From positions 62,696,195 through 62,760,194 of the forward strand of contig JAOANR010000003.1 in NCBI GenBank assembly GCA_030278955.1: a stretch of DNA of 64,000 nt, written 5' to 3'. The stretch comes from Hygrophila difformis (lineage: Eukaryota; Streptophyta; Magnoliopsida; Lamiales; Acanthaceae). Positions 44,295-55,589 of the stretch are shown piece after piece. The notes under the pieces are model-generated. The model made no database searches, was not told the DNA's origin, and saw only the letters and a list, made by a program, of their open reading frames with translations. A program made the translations under genes and the position numbers. Each line of letters opens with the position of its first letter. Position 1 is the stretch's first letter.

Positions 44295-44372
44295 TATTAA
44301 TATGTTCTATATTAGTAGTCATTATGTGTTCTAGTATTACGTATCGTACGCAATACCTATGATATTGATTTG

Positions 44373-45226
44373 GGAAAAAAATGATTTTTTAGTATTTTTC
44401 TTTTCAAAATGTCCAAATCAGTCCGTTACTAATTTTTTGCCTCATATAGTCCTCTAGGTTTGCTAATTTTTTTCAATTCGGTCCTAATTATGTAATTAGC
44501 ATGAGGTTGCTGATATGACCGAAGTATATCACATTTTACATACACTGTGACAAATTTGGATTTTGGAGTCCCCACACATAACATACTATTTTAATAAATG
44601 TTTGAAGGCTGTCATAACACACCACTACTCTAAAAAATGACTCTAGCGGGTCAATTGAACCATTTTTCACTGGGATGATGGACATAGTTTCTACTTGGTT
44701 CGCATTGAGCCCTTCCTTATTGAGGTTACACAACCCATAAAAAAACACAAACAATTCATTTGCACGCATTATATATCACAATTGGTCTTCATTTTCTTGA
44801 GAAACACCAAAAACTACCAAGACCGAAAAGAAAATGCACTGTGGTAGCTGTTGACCAAAACTCCTATGTTATTGTTGTGAATGGTTGTTGTTTCTTTATG
44901 GTTGGTAACCCTAATGAGGGCTCAATGCGAATCATGTAGAAACTATGTCCATCATCCTAGAGGTATTTATTAGAGTAGTGATATGTTATGGTTGCCTTCA
45001 AATATTTATTTCAAACATTTATTAATTTGGTGTGTTATGTATGGAGACTCCAGATTGGCCATTGTGGATGTAAAATGGGATTTACTTCGGCCACGTCAGT
45101 GACCTTAGGCTAATTACGTAATTAGGACCAAATTGAAAAAAAAATTAGCAAACGTAGAGGACTATATGAGGCTAAATTACTAACGAACCGATTTGGATAT
45201 TTTGGAAAGAAAAAGGACTAAATAAT
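44373..45226. mobile_element. Foldback/MULE-type element with about 350-400-bp inverted arms
   Basis: 44373-44750 and 44890-45226 are inverted (ATGTCCAAATCAGTCCGTTA outer, ACTATGTCCATCATCC inner). Flanked by identical TATTGATTTG at 44363-44372 and 45227-45236, a 9-10 bp duplication as made by Mutator-like elements. No transposase inside. Confidence 0.8.
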
Positions 45227-45236
45227 TATTGATTTG

Positions 45237-45772
45237 CATAGAATTTGAATAGTCTGTCATTTCTTCTTTTTTTCTCCATCATTATTATTTCCCATAAAAA
45301 AAACTGCAAAACAGATTAAATTACTACATAAAATATCGTTCTCTTCTATACCATTGATTTAATAAAAAGTCTAATCCATAGATGGATGCAGCAGCACATA
45401 CGGAGAAAAAGTGATTCCAAGCATGTGAACCAAATGGTAGGGCAATACCCACTCTCGGAGTCGGCCAGCCGGGGGGAGACTCTTCATGTATTCTCCTCTG
45501 CCAACGTTAATTAAAAAACAACGAACCTTCACGTTAATTATACGAAGCCGCCTGTGTGCTGCTGCAAAGCTAGATTAGCTGATTGGCCGGGGGTTTCAAA
45601 TTTCTGTGCTGCATTCCCAATCTCAATCTCATCATTGCCGCCATCTGTCTATCTAATTTAGCCATCCATCTTTACCTCCTCCTTATTCTCCTGCCGGCCG
45701 GGGCCTTTTCTTTTTCTTTGATTCTTTTCATGTGCGCAATATATTAATACACTGACTGAAAAATGGGTGCGC
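45237..45772 (+). promoter_or_regulatory. Upstream region of the type II membrane protein gene
   Basis: Leaves the transposon zone and becomes pyrimidine-rich near 45600-45720 (CTCCTCCTTATTCTCCTGCC), typical of a 5' leader. I see no convincing TATA box. Confidence 0.35.
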
Positions 45773-46087
45773 ATGATGGGTCTGGTTAACAAGAGGTCGT
45801 CGTGTGATGATGGGGTACTGATCCTCAATAATCTGGATACCGAATTCCTTAATAAACCGCAGATTAAACAAAAACACGCCCAGACCCAGACCCAGGCGCA
45901 GCAGCGTCACCCTCACCCTCACCACCATTTTTGGATCAGCTTTTGGCCATGGAGGCGCCGTCCCTGGATGGTCTTGTGCGGCTTCCTGCTCTTTACCGTT
46001 GGCCTTATTTCTTTGTTAACGGGACATTTGGCCTCCAATCTCGAGTGGTCTCAGCGTCTTGTCAAGCAGACTTGGTTCTATGAGAAG
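45773..46087 (+). CDS. Type II membrane protein, exon 1 (105 codons)
   Basis: The ATG at 45773 (or 45776) opens a cytosolic tail rich in Q/H (KQKHAQTQTQAQQRHPHPHH, about 33-52). A basic stop-transfer (WRRRPW), one hydrophobic segment (MVLCGFLLFTVGLISLL, about 66-82) and a luminal stem follow. The exon ends in phase 0 at a donor (GAGAAG|GTATAC, 46087/46088). One signal anchor after a basic tail is the topology of Golgi glycosyltransferases, but I recognise no family. The frame continues in phase at 60081, so the gene spans the Tat insertion. Later exons are not visible before 64000. Confidence 0.65.
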
Positions 46088-47080
46088 GTATACTATTACA
46101 TACCTCCATGCACGTACCATCATATATGTACTACTTGTGTTTAATTTAGATTCTGTGCGGGGCGCGCGCTGACACTATATATTATGCATGTAATTTATGT
46201 TTGCATGTGGTTTTGTAATCTAATTGGGACATACTCCTATATTCAGGTGTTGTGCACTTGATATCTTAGACAGACACATATTGCGATGCATTGTCGCCTT
46301 TCTGATCAGTTTGTCCGTGCTTGTGTCGTCACACGCATGCATGTGGATATGAGCGTTTTAATTGCAGATATGAAAAGGGCATAATTAGTTTCTGAATTGA
46401 GGCTCCAAAAAAAATTGTACTGTTCCTTCGTGGAGCAAATGCCTTACTAGCTTCTTTAAATTTTTCTTCATTATACTCATTGTTCTATTCCACTAGACTT
46501 CATAAGTGTTTCGAACTCAAATATAATTAATGTTGATCTTATTAGATTCTAGTAGTGACATGCTGAATCTAGCTATTTTAATTATGCTTTCATGCAAATA
46601 TTTTATAAGACATAATAGAGGCATTGTGTGCAACTAACGCATGGGTATTCCTGTCATCTTTTTCTCCATGCATGCATGCTGAATATTGATGGTTGATATC
46701 TTAATTAATCTAGAAATTTCTCCTTTGGCCACCTTGAAGGGGATTATTAGTTGGCAGACTTAGTGACATGAATTGTGTCGATATGTTGGTTTTATCAAAC
46801 CGTTGGCATGTATAATTAAGGAATACAAGGTGTGTTAATTTTTCATGATAAAATGAACAGATGGATGTTTTTGTTACTTTGCTCATGCATGGTCTTAGAG
46901 GTGTTTACCATTATTCAGTCTCTACTTTCATTTCTTATTTGGCTGTGAATGTTGGGGGCAGTGCAGTGCATGCGCGGGTGCACATATACATATATATTCC
47001 TTAGCTTGATGTGTTTTTGCATGCATGCGTCATGCACTGCCTTGCTGCGGTTCTCTTGCATTGAGATTTCTTAATGCATG
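46088..47080 (+). other. First intron, part left of the Tat element
   Basis: AT-rich, with many CATGCATGC words and no frame. Ends with target duplication GCATG at 47076-47080. Confidence 0.6.
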
Positions 47081-47739
47081 TGTTTGGCTTGGGTGTAGCC
47101 AAGGACCTTTTTCTCCTCAAGGGAGGCTATCGGAAAAGGATCAAACCGATTACGGGTCCGGATTAACAATAATGCGCCCACAATTGACTGAATCTTCTTT
47201 GAATTGATCAAAAATAACAAGATACAACGGAGAACCTGCCTGTTGTTAAGAAACAACGGCGGAATTCACCAAAAACAGGGAACCAAACTACCAGCTGCTA
47301 AGGAGCAACGGTGGATTTGGAAATGGTAACCACTACAAACTAGGCTAGATTCTAAGGAAAGCTGTAAAGGAAAGCTGTAAAGAAAGCAGTAAAGATAACA
47401 AGGAATTAAATTTGTAAAAGGAATTTGGGGGTTGGATTGATCTCTCCGATTTTGTGTGTGTCGACCCCTATTTATAGCCGGAGCTGGAGTAACCGCTCTC
47501 CGGCCAATCCTTCTAAGCCGAATTCTTTCTTTCTTCATTTCGGTTGTTTTGGTTTCGGCTGTTTCTTCCCTATTTCGGCCGAAATCTCTATCAGTCTCGG
47601 TTCCCTCCCTTCGGTTTACTATGGACTTTCGGCCTTACTGATCTTGAGCCCATCTTCCTTTCGAACTTTCTTTTTCTTCTGGCCCATGTCTTATGGCCCA
47701 ATAGCTCTTCGCGGCCCATTATTTCATATGGCCCCAACA
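47081..47739 (-). repeat. 3' LTR of the Tat element
   Basis: Element orientation is minus. A purine tract (AAGGAGGGC, 47751-47743 minus strand) next to it is the probable polypurine primer. Confidence 0.93.
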
Positions 47740-47950
47740 GATGCCCTCCTTACTTGGGCGAATTTCTTTCATATGAGAAGGAGCCCAAGTAACTCCTCTC
47801 TCTCTCTTCCTCTTCGTGCGCTAACTCCTCCTTAATATCCGGCCACGTCCTTCTGTGCCTTTTCATTTGCCTTTACTTTCGTTTTTAAAGCCATTTTTCC
47901 CTTTCTGTTTTCCTCATTCTTCCTTCGTCTTCTTGCTTCTTTTTTCATCG

Positions 47951-50900
47951 ATGGCGCAACCGACTCTTTCCCCTTCCTCTCAAAAGATCAAAGATGCTGA
48001 AGATTCCCTAGTTGAGACTTCTTCGCTTCGTCTCATTGATGACGACCTCATCACTCTTGGGCCTCTTGCGACTTCAACTGAGGCCACGATTTCTGCTTCT
48101 GCTCTTTTTGGGGAATCGAAGACGATCCCCTTGTTTTCGGACTATTTCTCTGTCAAGCTTTTTGGCCCTCTCAGTACTTGGCCGTTGGTGACTCAGGAAC
48201 ATGTTGCTTGGTACGAAAGGGCCCTTCCTCATTGTGGATTAGGTTGGGTTAACTTTGGTATTGTTCACCTGATTAAGCTGAGCTCACAACCTTTTCCTAC
48301 TACCTATAACTACATTCAGACCCTTCTTTGCTTCTGGAACTCATCCATTAATTGCTTCTGTTTCCCATGGGGTATAATGACTCCAACTATTGAGGATGTT
48401 AAGCTTCTTCTGGACTTACCCTCTCTTGGAAAGCCCGTCTTAGGTGTTACTGATTCCGACAAGCCTACCACGAAAAACACCGGCTATGCTTCCGGGCTCA
48501 CCTTTTCTTCATGGATTAATAAGTACCGTGGGGATAAGCCCGAATTTTCTAAGGATGAATCTGTGGCTTTTATGATGCACTTCCTTAGCCGATTCTTCTG
48601 GTGCGCTCCTGCCAAGAATGTTGTTCTTGAGACCTACCCTCTGGCCAAGGCCCTTATGAAAAAGACTCATTTGCCTCTCGCTGACTATTTCTTGGTGCAT
48701 CTGTATTCTGGCATTTCTTCCCTGGTTCATGGATGGGCTGATGGCCACTCTAGCCGATCTCATGGCCCTCTCTGGTTCCTTCACCTCTGGCTGGTATGGC
48801 ATTTCAGGGATATGTCCCGTTTTGAACCTCAACCTTTTGAAACTACCCATCCCTCTGCTAACGATCTTCTCGGGGTTCGGTTTCCCGAAATGCGCACTGA
48901 ACAATGGATTTACTACTTCATGAACCGATCCCCACTTGGTCCTTCTTCCTGCCACCTCTATTCTGGTACTCCGGATAGTTGGGTTTCGGCTATCAACACT
49001 CCCCCTTTTGGTAGACCCCTTCCGAAGGCGTTTGCTCAAGTCTGGAATGCTTGTATCATTCCTCGTCACATTTTTAACTGCTCGTTGTTTATTCCCCCTG
49101 ACCATTCTATCCCTTCTGAGGTTTACAATCCTCACTTAGTCAGCCGTCAATTCGGCTTTGTTCAGGATGTGGTCATTCCTCTCTATGGAGACCCAAATCG
49201 ATACAGCAAATCCTTCAAAGGATTCGGCTCTGAGAACAGCCGAAATCTCTGTCGTACTTGGGCTCTCCGGATTTGCAACTTTGAAGTTCGTTCTCTTGAC
49301 ATCCGCCCTGGTCTTTCAACCGAGCGTTTCGATACCTGGTGGGAAAAAGCTCTTTCTTACGCTAATTTTGGCACTAACTTGCAGAGCCTCCTTGTTTCTC
49401 GCGGCTTTCCAGGTATTATGATGTTTTCGGTTGTTGGTTCAGCCCCTGATTACTCCTGCTCTTCTCAAGAGGATGACCCTCTACTTCCTTTACTTAGTAA
49501 GTCTTTCGGCTTTCTTCTTATTGTGTGTCGTGTATCTTTCTCAGATTTTTTCCTCTTTTTTCTCGCTTTGCAGGGGCTGCTTTGGATGATGTCTCGTCTT
49601 TTCCATCTCATCCGCGTATTTCGTCTGCTCCCGCTACTTCGGGAAAACGAAAACGTGCTGCTTCTGGTTCAGGGAAGTCGAAAAAAGAACCTGCAACTAA
49701 GACGCTGCGACGTTCGGCTCGTTCGCCTCTTCCCAGCTCGGCCTCGTCTGCTGATCAGGTTTCTTGCCGCTCTTTTCTTCTATATTTTTTTTTTTCCTTG
49801 TTTACTATCTTCTCTTTAACATTTATTTCCTTTTCTTCTAGGCTCCTCGAGTTACCGTTTCTTCCGGCCCTTCCGAGTCACCTAATCCCTCATCTACGGC
49901 CCTTGATCCTATTGATGAGAACCTGGCCATTACTTCTAGAATAACTCCTGTTTCTTCGGCCGATATGGGACCAGGATTGACTTCTCGAACACCTGAGGGT
50001 GGCAACACTGATTCGGCTGTTCCCATTTCGACTACTTCTCTAGCAGTAGCCCTTCCCTCTTCTTCTATTGCCTCCATTCCCGACCCCTCTCCTGTTCACA
50101 CTCGGCTGGGAGAATTAGCCGTTGGTAACGTTAATCCTCCTTCACCTTTCCCGGATAAGGATATTCTGGATGATTTCTTTTCCCTTTCATTTGTTTCCTC
50201 TTCATCAGAATTTCCTCGTTCTTTCAAAGCCTGCTTGGATAAGCTAGAATGCTTGATTTCTGAACAATCCGACGCCTTCTCCGTCCAAACCAAGCCTATC
50301 CTTTTGCTTCTCTCTTATATCAGGCAAACTTTTCCTCAAGATCTTCTGGTTTCCGGTTTATCAAATATCGTTGATGCAATGTTCACCTGTCTCTTACGGA
50401 TAGACATGGAGCTTCCGAGCCTCTTGGCCTTTCGCAGGACACTCGAGGATGAGCATGCTTCTCTTACCCTTCACAGGGCGGAATTTGACAAGCATGCTTC
50501 TGATTACCATTCTTATATGAGTCAATTATCGGCCAATGATGGCCTCAGATCCAATTATTTGAATCGTCTCTCCGCCATCGACTCCGAAATCAGCCGACTT
50601 CAACATGAGGCACAAGGCGTGAAGAATGCCTTAGCCGAAGTTGACCAAGAATCGGCTCATTTGCAAGGACTTGTAAAGCAGCTCCACAAATCTGCTCAGG
50701 CTCCGAGGGATAAACTTGTTAGTCTCAAAGAGAAAACGGACTATCTTACTTTGAGGTTATCCTTCAGTGACAATGTCCTTGGCGTTTTTCGTGGTTTATG
50801 GTCAGACACTCAGAAGGCGCTTGATCAGATTCGTTCTGTAGTGGTTCAACTTCCTCCTGTGCCAAATACTTCGACGGTTTCCGATAACCTTTTCGTCAAT

Positions 50901-51212
50901 CCTCCTTCAGGGGATAATCCAAGGAATTCTGGTAATATTTAATTTGTTCTTTTGGTCTTGATGATATACGATGATTATGTCTTCCTTTTCTTTTGATTTC
51001 TCTTCTTAGATGCTCAGTGTGATCCTTTCCAAGACACTACCGACAAGCTTTTCTCGTCCCAACCCGATGATCCTCTGGTTTCGGCCGAAGCTGAAGCTCG
51101 ATCGTATCAGGAGTTCCAATCAGTATTGGATCCAACTTCTGTTCGTAGTTCGGCCGCCCCCCTTACCAGTGATTTCGGCGAAGACATTGCTTATGATTTG
51201 AGTGGAGATTGA
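47951..51212 (+). CDS. Antisense plant mobile domain protein carried by the Tat element (4 exons)
   Basis: Exons 47951-49496, 49574-49758, 49842-50931 and 51010-51212 join with GT/AG borders and keep one frame, giving about 1007 residues. The start is the ATG before AQPTLSPSS; an upstream in-frame ATG at 47855 gives a hydrophobic leader that I think is untranslated. The first exon holds a plant mobile domain (key stretch FCFPWGIMTPTIEDVKLLLD, about residues 134-153), related to MAIN/MAIL1 proteins of gene silencing and to transposon-borne domains. Then comes a basic K/R tract (SGKRKRAASGSGKSKK, possible nuclear signal), a serine/proline linker, and a coiled coil (IDSEISRLQHEAQGVKNALA region of exon 3). 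Antisense extra ORFs between pol and LTR are known in Tat elements. Function is unknown; silencing interference or recruitment is possible. Confidence 0.82.
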
Positions 51213-52215
51213 ACTTTGTTGTTGTTGTTTTTTTTGAATGTAATGACATCCCCCTTATTGTACTTTTGGCTTTCATTTCGGCCGATCCACTTTGTATACT
51301 TAATCGGCCTATTATGAAATATTTGTCTTTTTGCAGACTTGTTTCGCCTATTTCTTCCGTGTTCCCAGGGATATTTTCTGATACAATATTATCTTCTGCA
51401 GCTTTATTGGGATTCTTGAAACGTCTCTTCCGTAATCAATGCTTTTCTCTTTACGTTTCCATTTTTTGCTATAGCTGACATCCATTCATTTCTCTCTATA
51501 AATACCAACTCCTATCCTCTTCTTGTCTCATAATCTCACAAATACCAATCATGAACATCTTGATGCTTTTAATTTCTTCTCCTCCCTGGCCTCCTCGGCC
51601 CGTTGGCTCTTTGGTTGATCCTTTACTTATAAGCCGAAAGCCCTCCTTATATGCAGCGCGAGTTCAACTAATCCTTTTACCATTATCTTCATATAAATTG
51701 GGAACTTTCCATACATTTCTCAACATGTATTCCGACGGTCATACTCGAGCTCTGCTCTATTTCCTCATATTGTTGTGACCTGTCGTAATCTTACTAATAT
51801 CGGTCCCAAAGTCTTGGGCGGTCGGATAATAATTGCGCCTTTCTATGGGACCAAATTATCTTCTAAGCTCCGAAGGCCATACCCCTCGAACCTCATCCCT
51901 ATCTTCAATGCTAGAAGGGGGTGTCCTTGCTGGAGCAGATAAAAATTTTCTTCTTCCTGGTCTGGGAGTTGGCTTTATTGGCACAGCCATCTCTTCTCTC
52001 GCCGGCCAGAAGAATTTGGGCTTGGGAATGAATGTTGGCCATCTACCACTTCAGATCCCACTGGCCTCCGCTTCTTCCTAGCCGTTTTAGCCCAGGACGT
52101 TTCCTTGTATATTGTAATTTCGGGCTATCGACGCCGCTTTCGGCCGAAGTAGCGCTCTTTTTGTAGCTTATTTGTTCATGCAATAAAATCTTTACTTTTT
52201 CGCATCACTTAATGT
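51213..52215 (+). promoter_or_regulatory. Spacer between antisense gene and pol, with internal TATA
   Basis: TATAAATA at 51497-51504 is followed within 60 bp by a leader and ATG 51551. The rest is non-coding and very rich in TTCGGCC words. Confidence 0.45.
51551..51778 (+). CDS. Small antisense ORF (75 codons), candidate gene
   Basis: The ATG lies 47 bp past a clean TATA box and sits in a leader-like context (ACAAATACCAATCATG). The product is hydrophobic at its ends (MNILMLLISSPPWPP... and LLYFLILL) with no known domain. Another open stretch at 51845-52081 could be joined by splicing, but I see no decisive sites. It may be only a remnant. Confidence 0.3.
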   Translation: MNILMLLISSPPWPPRPVGSLVDPLLISRKPSLYAARVQLILLPLSSYKLGTFHTFLNMYSDGHTRALLYFLILL

Positions 52216-55200
52216 TTAATCCCATACTGATGGATAATATTTCTTCATGTATCTTGCATTTACTGGATTTGACATCTGCTCACCATTTTCGTCCACCAAA
52301 GTGTATGCTCCATTCGGTAATTTGGTATGAACAATAAATGGTCCCTCCCAATTGGGACTCCACTTACCTAATCGGCCATCCTTCTGCTTAGGTGGCCATA
52401 TAACTTTCCAAACTAAATCTCCAACTTCAAACCGCTTAAGACGAATTCGCTTATTGTACCAATCGGCCACAATATCTTTGTTTTTCTGTAAATTCTCAAA
52501 GGCTTGCATCCGATTGGAATTAATTTCCAATAACTCATCTTTCATCGCACAATCATACTGTTCGGCCGACATTGAATCCGCCTGGCTTGTTCTCAAAGTC
52601 GGCACTGTTATTTCGGCTGGTAACACTGCATCCATTCCATAAGTCAGCCGAAATGGTGTAAACCCAGTAGCTGAAGTTTTAGCATTTCGATAAGCCCACA
52701 ATGCTTCAGATAACTTCTCATGCCATTTTCTTGGTTGGTCTTCGATCATTTTCTTTATAATTCCTATCAGCTGTTTGTTTGTGGCCTCTGCTTGTCCATT
52801 TCCTTGTGGGTAATATGGTGACGAATGCACAATTTTTATTCCGTATTCATCTGCAAAGGCCTTAACTTTTTCTCCCACAAATACAGTTCCTCTATCTGTT
52901 AGAATCGTCTGTGGGATCCCGAATCTATAGATCAATTGTCTCTTGATAAACTCGATCACCTCCTCTTGTGAAATACTGACATACGCCTGAGCTTCGGCCC
53001 ATTTCGTGAAGTAATCTGTTGCCACTAGCACGAACTCATGTCTTTTCGACGAAGAGGGATGAACTTTTCCTATGATGTCCATGGCCCATCCTCTGAATGG
53101 CCATGGTTTGATCATTATGTGTAATTCTTCGGCCGGTAACTTCTGAATCGGCCCATGTTTTTGACATTCACTGCATCCTCTCGCATATTTTTCACAATCA
53201 GGACCCATATTCGGCCAATAATATCCCAGCCGAATAATACTCCACTTCATCGATTTTCCTGCCCGATGTGCACCACATATTCCTTCATGAACCTCTCCCA
53301 TTACCCTTCTGGCGTCTTCTTCTCCGACACCTCTGAGCAATACTCTATCAATAGCACGCTTGAATAATAATCCTCCTATTATGACGTAATCCATCGCTTT
53401 CCGTTTTTTGACTGGATTCGCCTCCGAAGGATCTTCCAACGTCTGTGCTATCTCCTTTATCCATTCGGCCTTCTCTGTTTCGGCCAAATGTACTTCCACA
53501 TTTCCTGCTATCGGCATCAACCGATATCTAGCTGCATGTTGAGCCAATTCATTGGCCACTTCGTTCTTTTCTCTCGGGATGTATTCAATATATACCTCAT
53601 CGAATTCTTCTAACAAATTAACCGCTTCTTCGTACAATCTAATCAACTGAGAACTCTTAACCGAAAAATCGCCTAATAATTGCTGAACAACAACTTGTGA
53701 GTCCCCTCTGATAATGATTGCTCTGACTCCTTCTTCTATCAACCGTTGTAATCCCGAAATCAACGCTTTATACTCAGCTTGGTTATTCGTATATGACTCT
53801 GGCAATTGCACGAAATACTTGTGTACCTTGCCCTCCGGTGTTTGTAGGGTAAACCCTGCTCCGACTCCTGAAGCGGCTTTAGAACCATCAAACGTCATCA
53901 CCCATGGTTGCAAATATACAATTCCTATCTCACCAACTTCTTTCGGCCGATCTTGATGATCGATGTCATCGGTTATCGGATGTATCACATGATCAGCCAG
54001 AAAATCGGCTACAATCTGTCCTTTCATAGCCCTCAAAGGTTGATATCTCAAATCATATGCATTTAATTTCATGGCCCATTTGGCCATTCTTCGGCTACTG
54101 ACTGGATCATTCATCATAATCTTAACTATGTCAACCGAAGCCACCACTATCACTTGCCTCGGTTGAATATAATATTCTAATTTCTGGCATGCATGATAAA
54201 GACTTAAACATAATTTATGAATCGGCGAGTACCTTACTTCGGCGTCCCTTAGGATTCGGCTAAGATAGTAAATCGCCCGATCCCTTCCTTCATCGTCTTC
54301 TTGCGCCAGTAATGCTCCAATAGATTCTTCGGCCGCTGCTATATACAACTTCAATGGCCGTCCTAAAATCGGAGGAACCAACACAGGTGGATTCATCAAA
54401 TCTTGTTTCAACTGTTCGAAGGCTTTTTGTTGGTCGACTCCCCATTTGAACTCCTCTTCCTTTTTCAACCTCAATAAATCGATTAGTGGTTTCGACTTTC
54501 CAGCCGCATTTGCTAAGAATCGTCTCAGGAAACCGATCTTTCCAAGAAACTTCTGTAGACTCTTCTTATCATGTGGAGGTTTGGCTTCTTGGATAGCCCT
54601 GGTCTTGTTCGCATCAACTTCTATTCCTTTGTTATGTACCAGGAACCCGAGAAAATTTCCTGCCTGTACTCGAAAGCACACTTGGCTGGATTCATCTTGA
54701 CTCCGTGCAGCCTCATCCTTATGAACACCTTTCGCAAATCGTTCAAGTGGCTTTCGATATCTTTGGATCTGACCATGACGTCGTCGATATACACTTCAAC
54801 ACAATCCCCTATGAGGTCATGGAAAACATAGTTCATGGCCCTCTGGTATGTAGCTCCTGCATTCTTCAGTCCGAACGGCATCACTACCCATTCGTATATC
54901 CCTATAGCACCAGGGCACCGAAATGCAGTCTTGTGAATATCTTCTTCGGCCATAAAAATTTGGTTGTATCCTGAATATCCATCCATGAAGGATAACATTC
55001 CCTGTTTTGCGGCCGAATCAATCAACAAGTCAACAATAGGCATCATATACTCATCTTTTGGAGTGGCTATATTAAGATTCCTGAAATCAATACAAACTCT
55101 CAATTTTCCATTCTTCTTTATTACAGGAACAATATTTGATAGCCATTCTACATATTTAGCTGGCCTAACAAACCCGGCCGCTAACAGTTTCTCTATTTCT

Positions 55201-55589
55201 TCTTTTATTTTAGGGACTATTTCGGGCGCTGCCCTCCTGGCCGGCTGTTTATGCGGCCTGAACCCTTCTTTGATAGGTAGTCTGTGCTCCACAATCGATC
55301 GCTCCAATCCTGGCATCTCTGTATAATCCCATGCGAAACAATCCTTGAATTCGACTAGGACCTCCTTGAATCGGCTCGTCATCTGCTGATCTAAATTTGC
55401 ACTTAACGGGATCTCCCTCGGGTGCTCATCTGTACCAACATTGACCATTTTCAAGGGGTCTTGAGCTTTGAAATCCGGCGTTCGCTTTGGAATTGCGTCT
55501 ATTAAGTCACTCCACCCTGCTTTGTCGTCTGAAACTCCGAGTTCGGCCGATTCGAACTCGATCGCTTGATTCGGTTGTGCATCCATCAT
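52216..55589 (-). pseudogene. Tat pol: RT, RNase H, second RNase H, integrase (one frameshift)
   Basis: The frame from ATG 55589 (overlapping the gag-pro stop as ATGA) encodes RT with FMDGYSGYNQIFMAEEDIHK and the catalytic YIDDVMV. A single-base loss near 54682 breaks it, and the rest is open from about 54681 to 52216. That part contains the usual RNase H, an archaeal-type second RNase H (MTFDGSKAASGVGAGF, DSQVVVQQLLGDFSVKS), and integrase with the HHCC zinc site (CSECQKHG at its end) and catalytic residues in MDIIGKV, LTDRGTVF and GQAEATNK. The enzyme would copy and insert the element. Apart from one indel all motifs are intact. Confidence 0.92.

Noticed and set aside
45767..46144. 125-codon single-exon reading of the membrane protein
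   Set aside because: The GTG start is unlikely and the last 20 residues read into an intron past a good donor at 46088.
48509..49135. 208-codon minus-strand ORF within the antisense gene
   Set aside because: It mirrors the plant mobile domain exon, has arginine-rich shadow composition and no domain.
47951..51212. The mobile-domain gene as a host gene interrupted by the retrotransposon
   Set aside because: It lies wholly between the two LTRs, and the target duplication is outside them, so it is internal cargo.
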